A DNA stretch of 6,561 nt from Crocinitomicaceae bacterium (GTDB lineage: Bacteria > Bacteroidota > Bacteroidia > Flavobacteriales_D > Crocinitomicaceae). Made by a program: the position numbers and the translations under genes. The notes under the pieces were generated by a model, which worked only from the letters and a program-made list of their open reading frames with translations, ran no database searches and was not told the DNA's origin. Every line of letters starts with the position of its first letter. The stretch's first letter is position 1. Location: NCBI GenBank assembly GCA_023264075.1, contig JALQTG010000289.1:1-6561 (forward strand). Reading direction: 5' to 3'. Positions 1 to 6,378 of this stretch are shown here, one piece after another.

Positions 1-40
1 TTTTTACTTATTATATGGTAGCTCCCTGTAGTAAGAAAAA
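1..40. repeat. Imperfect inverted repeat at left edge
   Basis: A run of T and CTTATTAT (1-14) can pair with GTAGTAAG followed by a run of A (28-40), around a 13-nt loop. The stem has an inner 8 bp including two G-U wobbles, then five A-U pairs beyond one bulged A. A T-run follows at 46-52 on the plus strand, so it could be a weak terminator for a gene entering from the left. The pairing is AT-rich and could be chance. Nothing else is visible in 1-66. Confidence 0.22.
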
Positions 41-66
41 GAATGTTTTTTTCAATTTTTGATATT

Positions 67-219
67 TTATCCAAATTGAGCAGACTTTACATCAACCATT
101 GGAATAGCACCAACTGTTTGATATGGCAGCTTGATAGCAATTCGCACAATGTCGTCTTCATGCGGTAGAGCATTCTCTAATCGAAGATCGATAATTCGTT
201 TCAGATCACTTAGTTTCAT
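67..219 (-). CDS. Small hypothetical protein, 50 aa
   Basis: A complete minus-strand frame runs from ATG at 219 to TAA at 67, giving 50 residues that begin MKLSDLKRII and end VDVKSAQFG. The composition is that of a real soluble protein: a charged amphipathic start, then a hydrophobic segment (IVRIAIKLPY, residues 25-33) followed by TVGAIPMVDVKSA. There is no signal peptide or membrane segment. Its start codon overlaps the stop of the frame at 216-302 as ATGA, the usual sign of translational coupling, and this is the best support that both are genes. The TVGAxPxVxVKS stretch loosely recalls short hypothetical proteins carried by phages and conjugative elements, but I cannot name a family. The 3' end may be shortened. 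I do not recognise a function. Confidence 0.55.
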   Translation of the reverse strand: MKLSDLKRIIDLRLENALPHEDDIVRIAIKLPYQTVGAIPMVDVKSAQFG

Positions 220-302
220 TCTTCAACTCCGAAATGTTCTTCATATACTTCTTCTTTCACCACTGATCGCACTATAACACCAGCATCCAGTTGAGTTTTC
301 AT
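216..302 (-). CDS. Very small hypothetical ORF, probably 5'-truncated
   Basis: From the only in-frame ATG (302) this encodes 28 residues ending in an acidic tail (EEVYEEHFGVEE). The same frame stays open upstream to 380, just after an in-frame TAA at 381-383. Those 26 extra codons also read like protein (KTFGSWKEAAAF), yet they contain no ATG, GTG or TTG. The likeliest reading is therefore a gene that lost its 5' end, possibly when the sequence left of the amidohydrolase was rearranged, although a genuine 28-residue product cannot be excluded. Its stop codon overlaps the start of the next small gene by 4 bp. The gene at 383 lies immediately beyond, on the opposite strand. No function is recognisable. 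Confidence 0.4.
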   Translation of the reverse strand: MKTQLDAGVIVRSVVKEEVYEEHFGVEE

Positions 303-382
303 AAAAGCCGCAGCCTCTTTCCAAGATCCAAAAGTCTTGTTTTGAACGAGTTTAGACGAATAATCATGAATACAAAATTGTT

Positions 383-2008
383 ATGAAACTAACGTTAGGT
401 ATATTGCTAATTATCCTTTTAACCAGCTGTTTTAAGGGAGAGAAAATTGACTTAATTATTCACAATGGGAACATTCATATTATGAATGATCAAATGGATA
501 TAGTTGAGGCTGTAGCCATACATGATGGTAAAATTATTGAATTTGGTCCCGAACGTGAAATTTTGAATAAATACCGGTCGGACCAAGAAATTAATGCTCA
601 ACAAAAAGACGTTTATCCTGGCTTGCACGATGCGCATGGTCACATAATGAGTTATGCGAGTCAAAAAATGGTGGTGGATTTAACAGGAACTACTTCCTAT
701 TACGAAATGCTGCTAAGGCTTGAAAAGTTTGATGCCCAACACGATCCAGAATTTCTTGTAGGACGCGGTTGGGATCAAAGTTTATGGGGGGAAGAAGATC
801 TACCAACAAATACATTACTGAATGAACGCTTTCCAAACAAACCAGTATTATTGACTCGAGTTGATGGTCATGCAGCCATAGCGAATGAGGTAGCAATTAC
901 GCGTGCAAAGATTGATGAAAATACCATTGTCCCCGGCGGAAAGGTAATTCAGGGAAACGGAAAAGTCACAGGCCTTTTGCTAGATCATGCAATTGACTTA
1001 GTGAGTGGGTTAGTTCCTAAACCGAATCGAGAAGATTTGAGAAAAGCAATTCTTGAAATTGAGCAAGAATTATTAGCTTATGGAATCACGCATGTGCATG
1101 AGGCAGGTGTTACCTATGAACAATTAATGGTGCTGGATGAAATGGTCAGCGATGGTAGCCTGAACATTGGTATGTATGTTATGCTTTTTCCGACCGTTGA
1201 AAACATGGATTTTGCAAGGGAGAAGGGACATTATGTGAATAAAAATTTATCCGTAAGAAGTTTTAAGATGTTAATGGATGGAGCACTGGGATCACGCGGT
1301 GCTTGCCTCCTCAATCATTATTCGGACATGCCGGGAGAGTTCGGATTCTTGTTAATGTCTGAAGCGGAAATGTTGAGCCATACTGAGGAGGCATTGCGAT
1401 TGGGTTATCAGGTGAACGCCCATTGTATAGGTGATTCAGCGAATCGTATATTGCTTAAACATTATGACACGTTATTGGTCAATGAAGTAGATCACCGTTG
1501 GCGAATTGAGCATGCACAAGTGTTGGCCGAGGAGGACATTCCATTGTTTTCCTCGTCGGGAGTTATCCCTTCCATCCAGCCGACGCATGCGGTTTCTGAT
1601 TTTCGTTGGGCGAAAGAGCGGTTGGGTGAGCACCGACTGACATCTGCCTATGCCTATCAATCTTTACTGAACGAAAGGCAAATGGTTGTTTTGGGAACAG
1701 ATTTTCCGGTTGAAAATATTGATCCATTTGCGACAATTTATGCGGCTACTGCTCGTAAAAATAGAGAAAATGAGCCGAGTTCAGGCTTTCTAAAGGATCA
1801 ATCTATGGGATTGGATGATACCATGCGGGGAATGACTATTTGGGCAGCATACAGCTCGTTTTTGGAGCATTCATTAGGGTCTCTTGAAAAAGGAAAGAAT
1901 GCTACATTAGTGATTTTTGACCAACCAGTGCGTGCGAGTCAAAAATTTGAGCCGAATTACGCGTTTATGACATTTATTGATGGAAAAGTAGTCTATTCCA
2001 TGGAATAA
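383..2008 (+). CDS. Lipoprotein amidohydrolase, YtcJ-like (amidohydrolase family 3)
   Basis: A 541-residue metal-dependent hydrolase, predicted to be an envelope lipoprotein. Residues 1-16 form a lipoprotein signal with lipobox LTSC, so Cys16 would be acylated. The product should sit in the inner or outer membrane facing the periplasm; no clear acidic surface-export signal follows the Cys. Residues 23-61 give the amidohydrolase beta-sandwich start (LIIHNGNIHIM, then VAIHDGKIIEFG). The metal set is complete: HxH at His85/His87 (LHDAHGH), Lys295 in FKMLMDGALGSRGA, His347 (NAHCIGD), His376 (RIEHAQV) and Asp440 (LGTDFPVE). The C-terminal strand ATLVIFD closes the sandwich. YtcJ relatives hydrolyse amide or related bonds, but substrates are mostly unknown and cannot be read from sequence. 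The ATG at 383 is chosen because it places the lipobox correctly; an ATG at 366 is out of frame and stops after six codons. No Shine-Dalgarno is seen. Confidence 0.9.
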   Translation: MKLTLGILLIILLTSCFKGEKIDLIIHNGNIHIMNDQMDIVEAVAIHDGKIIEFGPEREILNKYRSDQEINAQQKDVYPGLHDAHGHIMSYASQKMVVDLTGTTSYYEMLLRLEKFDAQHDPEFLVGRGWDQSLWGEEDLPTNTLLNERFPNKPVLLTRVDGHAAIANEVAITRAKIDENTIVPGGKVIQGNGKVTGLLLDHAIDLVSGLVPKPNREDLRKAILEIEQELLAYGITHVHEAGVTYEQLMVLDEMVSDGSLNIGMYVMLFPTVENMDFAREKGHYVNKNLSVRSFKMLMDGALGSRGACLLNHYSDMPGEFGFLLMSEAEMLSHTEEALRLGYQVNAHCIGDSANRILLKHYDTLLVNEVDHRWRIEHAQVLAEEDIPLFSSSGVIPSIQPTHAVSDFRWAKERLGEHRLTSAYAYQSLLNERQMVVLGTDFPVENIDPFATIYAATARKNRENEPSSGFLKDQSMGLDDTMRGMTIWAAYSSFLEHSLGSLEKGKNATLVIFDQPVRASQKFEPNYAFMTFIDGKVVYSME

Positions 2009-2038
2009 CAAAGGGAAAGGGATATCTTTATAAGCATT

Positions 2039-2046
2039 TACGTTTG
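2039..2046 (+). promoter_or_regulatory. Possible -7 element for the T9SS-cargo gene
   Basis: TACGTTTG matches the Bacteroidota -7 consensus TANNTTTG exactly. It lies 56 bp before the ATG at 2103, giving an inferred leader of about 50 nt. No convincing -33 TTTG/TTG is found 19-21 bp upstream. A six-base fixed match is expected a few times by chance in a window this size. Its position in the only intergenic gap before this gene is the main support. Confidence 0.4.
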
Positions 2047-2078
2047 CTTCAACGCTTCATTGGGGAGAAACGTTAAGC
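2046..2078. repeat. Imperfect hairpin in the leader before the T9SS-cargo gene
   Basis: GCTTCAACGCTTC (2046-2058) pairs with GAAACGTTAAGC (2067-2078) around an 8-nt loop, with one bulged C and one C-A mismatch, for 11 base pairs. No T-run follows on either strand, so it is not a standard terminator. It begins inside the possible -7 element, so it could be an operator-like dyad or a structured 5' leader. It may also be chance. Confidence 0.3.
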
Positions 2079-2102
2079 AGAAGAATACAAAAACGAAATA
2101 CA

Positions 2103-4361
2103 ATGATGAAATTTTTGTTGGCCGCTTTATGGACAGGCTTTTTCGGAACAGTTTGGTCTCAGTTTGGATTTATCTACAATGATTCCATCGTGGTAAAATT
2201 TGGAGGGGATACACTCGCGCTTCCATGGGCGGGAGGATTTAATCACGCCCAGTTTTCGTCGTTTGACTTTGATTTCGATGGTGAAGAAGACTTGTTTATT
2301 TTTGATAGAAGCGCCAATCAAATACGTGTGTTGCAAAGAAAATTGGATGGAGCAGGAATTCCTAGGTATGAATACGTCCATGGTGTGCGGGATAAATTTC
2401 CAGAGGATGTGCGCTATAGAGCCGCTCTTGTAGACTATAATAATGATGGAAAACCTGATTTATTTACCTACGGTATTGGCGGTGTAAAAGTGTACAGAAA
2501 TACGGGAAACCCAACCGATGGTCTTCAATGGGAGTTGGCGTCTAATTTACTACGAACCGATTATTTAGGTACCAATTCAAATTTATATGTAAGTTCTATT
2601 GATATTCCTGCAATCGTTGACGTAGACAATGATGGAGATCAAGATATTCTCACCTTCCATTTGGGTGGACAGCGTGTGGAATACCACAAGAACGTTTCAA
2701 TGGAGAATTATGGGGTGCCGGATTCACTCGAATTCGTATTGATGAATGAGTGTTGGGGACAGTTTGTTGAGGATGAGTCAAATAATTCAGTCATACTGTA
2801 TGCAACAGATGGTCCATGCGGTGGTGGTACTTCCGTGCCGAACCCAGAAAAGAATTTACGCCACGCTGGTTCGTGTTTACTTGGATTAGATTTGGATCAA
2901 GACGACGTGATGGACTTGGTTTTGGGAGATGTGGCACACACCAATCTTACGGCATTGATTAATAGTGGAACAGCTCCGAATCAAAACTCCCCGATGGAGT
3001 CAGCCGACCCAAGCTTTCCGAGTAACACGACTCCAGTCGACTTGTCTGTTTTTCCTTGTAGCTTTTATTTGGATGTCGATCATGACGGTGTCAAAGATAT
3101 GGTGGTAGGAACTAATGCAGCGGGTGTAGCACAGAACAAATCAAGTATTGCATATTATAAGAACTTAGGTACCAACGACGCACCTAATTTCAGCTATGTT
3201 CAAAATGATTTTTTACAAGAGGAAATGATTGAAAATGGTCGCGGTTCTATTCCTGTATTGGTGGATCTGAACGGAGATGGCCTAAAAGACCTCCTTGTCG
3301 CTACGAACTATCGGTATAAACCAATTCTTGAAAAAGAATCCCGCATCATGTCGTTTTACAATACAGGAACGAATTTAAACCCTGTATTTACATTTGTGGA
3401 TGACGATTGGATGGGGTTTTCTACTTCTGGTCTCGGATTGCGGGTTGTGCCAACGTTCGGTGATTTGGATGACGATGGGGACTTAGATATGATGGTGGGA
3501 ACCGAGACAGGACATGTTCATTATTATGAAAACACTGGAGGTAGTGGTCCAATGAACTTCTCTACACCGCCAGTACTGCAATTTCAAGATAATCAAGGAG
3601 CAATTATTAATGTCACAGGTTTTTCAACACCGAATTTATTTGATATTGACAATGACGGGTTGTTGGACTTGGTCATTGGACGAAGAATTGGTGGGATGTT
3701 CTATTACCGCAATATTGGGTCGGCTGCTGCAGCCAGTTTTGAATTGGTGACCGATAATTTTGGAAATGTAAATTTGTCCACACCACTAAACCCAGAAAGC
3801 TATGCTGTTCCGCAGTTCATTCGTCATAATGACACACTCAATTTATTTGTAGGGAACCGTTCGGGTACGATTCATTATTATAAAGATTTAGAATCCAATT
3901 TATTCGACGGGGGTACTTTTACGCAAATCTCTGCAGGTTATTCAGGTATTAATACGGGTGGATTTTCAGCTCCCTTTATCACTCAATTAACGGAAGACAG
4001 TGCTTATTACATGTTCGTTGGTGGAGATTTAGGTGGATTGTGGAATTTTAAGGCCGACCCTTTCAGTGCTCCAATAATCGATGATACATTGAGTCTCCTC
4101 AATTGGTCAAAGGAGTCCGAATGGACAGTCTTTCCTAATCCTTCTGCAAGCGGTAAATTTACCTTGGCAGTGGATGCTTCTTCACCAGAGATTTTTATGG
4201 AGGTGACCGACTTGTTGGGTAGGGTAGTTAGCAGCCGTAAGCCTGTTTTTGGTGAAGCTGTGATTGACTTGTCCAACCAGCATAACGGTATTTATCTCGT
4301 GCAATTGTTTTCCGTTTCTGGAAATTTCCTAGGTTCCAAAAAACTGATAAAACAGGAATAG
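2103..4361 (+). CDS. Secreted FG-GAP/VCBS-repeat protein with T9SS sorting domain
   Basis: A 752-residue exported protein. Residues 1-20 form a Sec signal peptide, probably cut near WSQ-FG. Eight calcium-type loops of form DxDxDGxxD follow, starting at D55, D111, D173, D263, D324, D388, D454 and D514. They are spaced about 56-66 residues, except for a 90-residue gap between the third and fourth. Most units continue as LxxG, a YYxN strand, then a GTxxxPxF-like turn. Two more units at about 570-590 and 624-645 keep the strand pattern but have lost the aspartates. The array suggests a beta-propeller or similar calcium-stabilised surface scaffold. All four cysteines (217, 239, 258, 319) lie in or near the long third-to-fourth insertion. 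Residues 674-752 are a type A sorting domain (WTVFPNPSASGKF, LLGRVV, NGIYLVQL), so the T9SS should export and probably anchor it. No enzymatic motif is seen, and a ligand- or adhesion-type role is inference. The ATG at 2106 is an equally good start. Confidence 0.93.
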   Translation: MMKFLLAALWTGFFGTVWSQFGFIYNDSIVVKFGGDTLALPWAGGFNHAQFSSFDFDFDGEEDLFIFDRSANQIRVLQRKLDGAGIPRYEYVHGVRDKFPEDVRYRAALVDYNNDGKPDLFTYGIGGVKVYRNTGNPTDGLQWELASNLLRTDYLGTNSNLYVSSIDIPAIVDVDNDGDQDILTFHLGGQRVEYHKNVSMENYGVPDSLEFVLMNECWGQFVEDESNNSVILYATDGPCGGGTSVPNPEKNLRHAGSCLLGLDLDQDDVMDLVLGDVAHTNLTALINSGTAPNQNSPMESADPSFPSNTTPVDLSVFPCSFYLDVDHDGVKDMVVGTNAAGVAQNKSSIAYYKNLGTNDAPNFSYVQNDFLQEEMIENGRGSIPVLVDLNGDGLKDLLVATNYRYKPILEKESRIMSFYNTGTNLNPVFTFVDDDWMGFSTSGLGLRVVPTFGDLDDDGDLDMMVGTETGHVHYYENTGGSGPMNFSTPPVLQFQDNQGAIINVTGFSTPNLFDIDNDGLLDLVIGRRIGGMFYYRNIGSAAAASFELVTDNFGNVNLSTPLNPESYAVPQFIRHNDTLNLFVGNRSGTIHYYKDLESNLFDGGTFTQISAGYSGINTGGFSAPFITQLTEDSAYYMFVGGDLGGLWNFKADPFSAPIIDDTLSLLNWSKESEWTVFPNPSASGKFTLAVDASSPEIFMEVTDLLGRVVSSRKPVFGEAVIDLSNQHNGIYLVQLFSVSGNFLGSKKLIKQE

Positions 4362-4373
4362 TTGAACCTGTTT
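4350..4373. terminator. Weak stem-loop spanning two convergent stop codons
   Basis: AAACAGG (4350-4356) and CCTGTTT (4367-4373) form a 7-bp stem with a 10-nt loop. The stem-loop contains the TAG at 4359-4361 and most of the opposing ispE stop (TTA at 4372-4374). An alternative pair, AGGTTC (4331-4336) with GAACCT (4364-4369), competes for the same right arm. With only 10 bp between the genes this is the only candidate for a shared terminator. It lacks a long T-run in either direction, so efficiency is doubtful. Confidence 0.3.
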
Positions 4374-5178
4374 AACGCAGTGGGAGAACAACTTCTACCG
4401 GTATGTCCGAGAATGTTTTTTCGGGGCATTGGGCATATATTCCATACAAAGTAGATCCGGATCCAGTCATAGAAGCATAGATTGCTCCTTCTTCCAGTAA
4501 TTTATTCTTTGCAACGGCTAATTCAGGGTGATTTTTGAATATCCCAGGTTCAAAGTCATTAATTAATTGGTCTTTCCATAAAGTGATGTCTTGACGCAAC
4601 ACTTCCAAAAGAGGTCGCTCTGCTGCTTTTGGCTGAACCCCGCTATATGCTTCAGCCGTACTCACGTGAATTCCAAGATTAATGATTTTGATGAAATAGT
4701 TGGCTAAGCTGAATGCTATCGGAGCGGTAAGTTCTCCTCTTCCCGTGCATAGTTGCGGCGTGTTTTCAATGAAAAAAGCGCAATCGCTTCCGAGGCTTGC
4801 AGCTTTTTCTTTAAGTACTTGAAGGGATAAGTCGAGCTCAAAAAAGTTGTTTAACAAAATGAGTGTGAAGGCGCCATTTGAAGATCCGCCACCGAGCCCA
4901 CCTCCCATAGGGATGATTTTGTGCAGGTGAATATGTACTGGCGGAATGTCATGTGATTTTTTGAGTAGTTCATAAGCCTTTAAACACAAGTTGTTTTGAG
5001 GGTTACCGGGTATCTCTAAACCTGTTGATGTAAATAGGAGCTCATCTGAAGGAACGATTTCCAGAATGTCTTGAAGTGGAATCGGATACATGACTGTTTC
5101 TACTTCATGGTAATTGTCATCTCGCTTATAGAGAATGTGTAATCCCAAGTTAATTTTACAGTCTGGAAAACTTATCAT
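4372..5178 (-). CDS. ispE: 4-diphosphocytidyl-2-C-methyl-D-erythritol kinase
   Basis: A cytoplasmic GHMP kinase of 268 residues, slightly shorter than the E. coli enzyme. It phosphorylates the 2-hydroxyl of CDP-methylerythritol with ATP, the fourth step of the MEP route to isoprenoid precursors. The start MISFPDCKINLGL is the family N-terminus and places the conserved Lys at residue 8. The glycine-rich ATP loop is at 90-103 (PMGGGLGGGSSNGA). The catalytic Asp is D132 in SLGSDCAFF, and the C-terminal GHMP motif is MTGSGSTLYG at 237-246. The ATP loop reads SSNGA where the family usually has SSD followed by small residues; the catalytic pair is intact, so activity is expected. The ATG at 5178 is supported because the conserved FPxxKINLGL block begins at once after it. 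The gene is divergent from accA across 64 bp and convergent with the T9SS-cargo gene. Confidence 0.96.
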   Translation of the reverse strand: MISFPDCKINLGLHILYKRDDNYHEVETVMYPIPLQDILEIVPSDELLFTSTGLEIPGNPQNNLCLKAYELLKKSHDIPPVHIHLHKIIPMGGGLGGGSSNGAFTLILLNNFFELDLSLQVLKEKAASLGSDCAFFIENTPQLCTGRGELTAPIAFSLANYFIKIINLGIHVSTAEAYSGVQPKAAERPLLEVLRQDITLWKDQLINDFEPGIFKNHPELAVAKNKLLEEGAIYASMTGSGSTLYGIYAQCPEKTFSDIPVEVVLPLR

Positions 5179-5183
5179 AAGTA

Positions 5184-5191
5184 CAAATGTA
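5184..5191 (-). promoter_or_regulatory. Possible -7 element for ispE
   Basis: On the minus strand this reads TACATTTG, an exact TANNTTTG match. A partial -33 candidate (TTAC) sits 19 bp upstream. The element ends only 5 bp before the ispE ATG (5178), so transcription from it would start at or within a few bases of the start codon. That would give a leaderless or nearly leaderless message, if the ATG and the promoter are both right. Confidence 0.45.
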
Positions 5192-5203
5192 GGAATAGTG
5201 AAC

Positions 5204-5211
5204 TATTTTTG
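5204..5211 (+). promoter_or_regulatory. Possible -7 element for accA
   Basis: TATTTTTG matches TANNTTTG exactly and lies 31 bp before the accA ATG, giving an inferred leader of about 25 nt that is C-rich then A-rich (CGCCCCTCAAAAAAACA). A second, poorer variant, TAACTTTC, follows at 5212-5219. No clear -33 TTTG is visible at 19-21 bp. The element lies 12 bp from the minus-strand one for ispE, so the two divergent promoters would share the same DNA. Confidence 0.45.
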
Positions 5212-5242
5212 TAACTTTCGCCCCTCAAAAAAACAATGAAAT

Positions 5243-6196
5243 ATGTCAACATATTTAGATTTTGAAGAACCGATAAAGGCATTAGAAGAGCAAATTGCTA
5301 AGGCAAAAGAGATTGGTCAAGACGCAGAGCTTGACATGACAGATAAAATCAAGGCGTTAGAGAAAAAACTTTCAGAGAAAACAACGGAGATTTTTTCTAA
5401 CTTAACTCCATGGCAGCGTGTCCAATTGTCACGTCATCCAGATAGACCTTATACTTTGGCTTATATTAATGCAATTAGTCAAGGTACTTTTCAGGAATTA
5501 CACGGAGATAGAAGTGTAAAAGATGATAAGGCGATGGTGGGTGGTTTTGGTTCGCTGGACGGCCAAACAGTCATGTTTATTGGACAGCAAAAAGGAATGA
5601 ATACGAAAATGCGGCAGTACCGTAATTTTGGAATGCCGAATCCAGAGGGTTATCGAAAAGCGCTTCGCTTGATGAAATTAGCGGAGAAATTCAATAAGCC
5701 GATTGTTACTTTTATCGATACTCCTGGTGCATTTCCAGGGCTAGAGGCAGAAGAGCGCGGACAAGGTGAAGCAATCGCACGAAATATCTATGAAATGATG
5801 GGACTAAAAGTTCCTGTTATCTGTATAATTATTGGTGAAGGAGCATCGGGTGGAGCACTTGGAATTGGTGTAGGGGACAAGGTGTTGATGTTGGAAAACA
5901 CTTGGTATTCTGTTATCTCACCTGAGTCATGTTCATCTATCTTATGGAGATCATGGGATTTCAAAGAAAAAGCTGCTGAAGCGCTAAAGTTGACATCCGA
6001 AGACATGAAAAAGCTGAAGCTAGTTGATGGTGTGATTAAGGAGCCTGCGATGGGAGCACACCGTAATCCGGAAGAAGCATTTTCTATTGTGAAGTCGGAG
6101 ATCAAAAAGCATATCACTGCATTGTCAAAGCTTGATGCGGAGAAAAGATGCGAAGCAAGAATTGAAAAGTTCTGTAAGATGGGTGTAGTGAAGTAG
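5243..6196 (+). CDS. accA: Acetyl-CoA carboxylase carboxyltransferase subunit alpha
   Basis: A 317-residue cytoplasmic protein matching bacterial AccA in full length. With AccD it forms the carboxyltransferase that moves CO2 from carboxybiotin to acetyl-CoA, giving malonyl-CoA for fatty-acid synthesis. The N-terminus (YLDFEEPIKALEEQI, about 4-18) is the helical start typical of AccA and is followed by a charged coiled segment to about 50. Conserved crotonase-fold blocks follow: RHPDRPY (64-70), ELHGDR (85-90), GMPNPEGYRKALRLM (130-144), TFIDTPGAFPGLEAEERGQG (156-175) and the oxyanion-hole segment GEGASGGALG (198-207). ISPESCSSILW (225-235) is also present. The start at 5243 fits the family; the ATG at 5236 is in another frame and stops quickly. 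accD is not in this window. A strong terminator follows, so transcription probably ends after this gene. Confidence 0.98.
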   Translation: MSTYLDFEEPIKALEEQIAKAKEIGQDAELDMTDKIKALEKKLSEKTTEIFSNLTPWQRVQLSRHPDRPYTLAYINAISQGTFQELHGDRSVKDDKAMVGGFGSLDGQTVMFIGQQKGMNTKMRQYRNFGMPNPEGYRKALRLMKLAEKFNKPIVTFIDTPGAFPGLEAEERGQGEAIARNIYEMMGLKVPVICIIIGEGASGGALGIGVGDKVLMLENTWYSVISPESCSSILWRSWDFKEKAAEALKLTSEDMKKLKLVDGVIKEPAMGAHRNPEEAFSIVKSEIKKHITALSKLDAEKRCEARIEKFCKMGVVK

Positions 6197-6206
6197 ATAA
6201 TTGATA

Positions 6207-6242
6207 CACTTCGAAAGTGAAATTGCTTTCGATTTTCGAAAG
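6207..6242. repeat. Overlapping CGAAAG/CTTTCG hairpins after accA
   Basis: CGAAAG occurs at 6212-6217 and 6237-6242, with its complement CTTTCG between them at 6226-6231. The middle copy can pair with the left copy or with the right one (CTTTCGA-TTT-TCGAAAG, 7 bp, 6226-6242), but not both. The left copy also sits in a small hairpin CACTT-CGA-AAGTG (6207-6219). This lies between the accA stop and its terminator. Function is unknown; RNA stability or processing is possible. Confidence 0.4.
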
Positions 6243-6250
6243 AATATATC

Positions 6251-6291
6251 CAACAAAAAAAGTCCAGTTTAAACTGGACTTTTTTTTGTTG
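6251..6291. terminator. Bidirectional rho-independent terminator
   Basis: The core GTCCAGTTTAAACTGGAC (6262-6279) is a perfect 18-base palindrome flanked by seven A (6255-6261) and eight T (6280-6287). It is extended by CAAC and GTTG, making a near-perfect 41-base dyad. The A/T flanks give a U-tract in either direction. It therefore suits termination of both accA from the left and the convergent small lipoprotein gene from the right. Confidence 0.9.
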
Positions 6292-6302
6292 TTGTTTGAG
6301 TT

Positions 6303-6318
6303 TTGGTTTTTCAACCAA
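6303..6318 (-). repeat. Small GAAA-loop hairpin downstream of the lipoprotein gene
   Basis: On the minus strand this is TTGGTT-GAAA-AACCAA: a perfect 6-bp stem with a GNRA-type tetraloop. It lies in the 3' region of the lipoprotein transcript, upstream of the shared terminator. It is followed by A-rich rather than T-rich sequence, so it is not a terminator itself. A second weak dyad, GTAGTT (6324-6329) with AACTAC (6342-6347), lies between it and the stop codon. Apart from these, 6197-6378 holds no gene I can support. Confidence 0.3.
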
Positions 6319-6378
6319 GTTTCGTAGTTACTTGCTCTTGAAACTACTAACGTTCTATGAGTATAGAATTACGTTTGA

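Noticed and set aside
210..392. Ten-base inverted repeat ATGAAACTAA at 383-392 (+) and 210-219 (-), flanking the gap between divergent genes
   Set aside because: Both copies are start codons of unrelated proteins beginning MKL. The match ends at once outside these ten bases, with no transposase or target duplication.
2011..2030. Possible terminator after the amidohydrolase gene
   Set aside because: Only a few base pairs (AAAG with CTTT around GGATAT) can form, and there is no T-run.
2200..2433. Plus-strand open frame of 77 codons in another frame
   Set aside because: It overlaps the first repeats of the T9SS-cargo gene, which has clear motifs in its own frame, and the alternative product looks random.
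4007..4276. Minus-strand open frame of 89 codons inside the T9SS-cargo gene
   Set aside because: It is antisense to the sorting domain and last repeats, with no start context or recognisable protein character.
5788..6318. Long minus-strand open frame of 176 codons
   Set aside because: It lies antisense to the conserved end of accA and runs through the terminator. Its translation is rich in Ser, Phe and Lys with no domain logic, and AccA conservation explains the region fully.
6370..6377. TACGTTTG on the plus strand, an exact -7 consensus match
   Set aside because: It would only drive antisense transcription into the small lipoprotein gene, has no -33 partner and no plus-strand gene behind it. 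A chance match is likely at this motif length.
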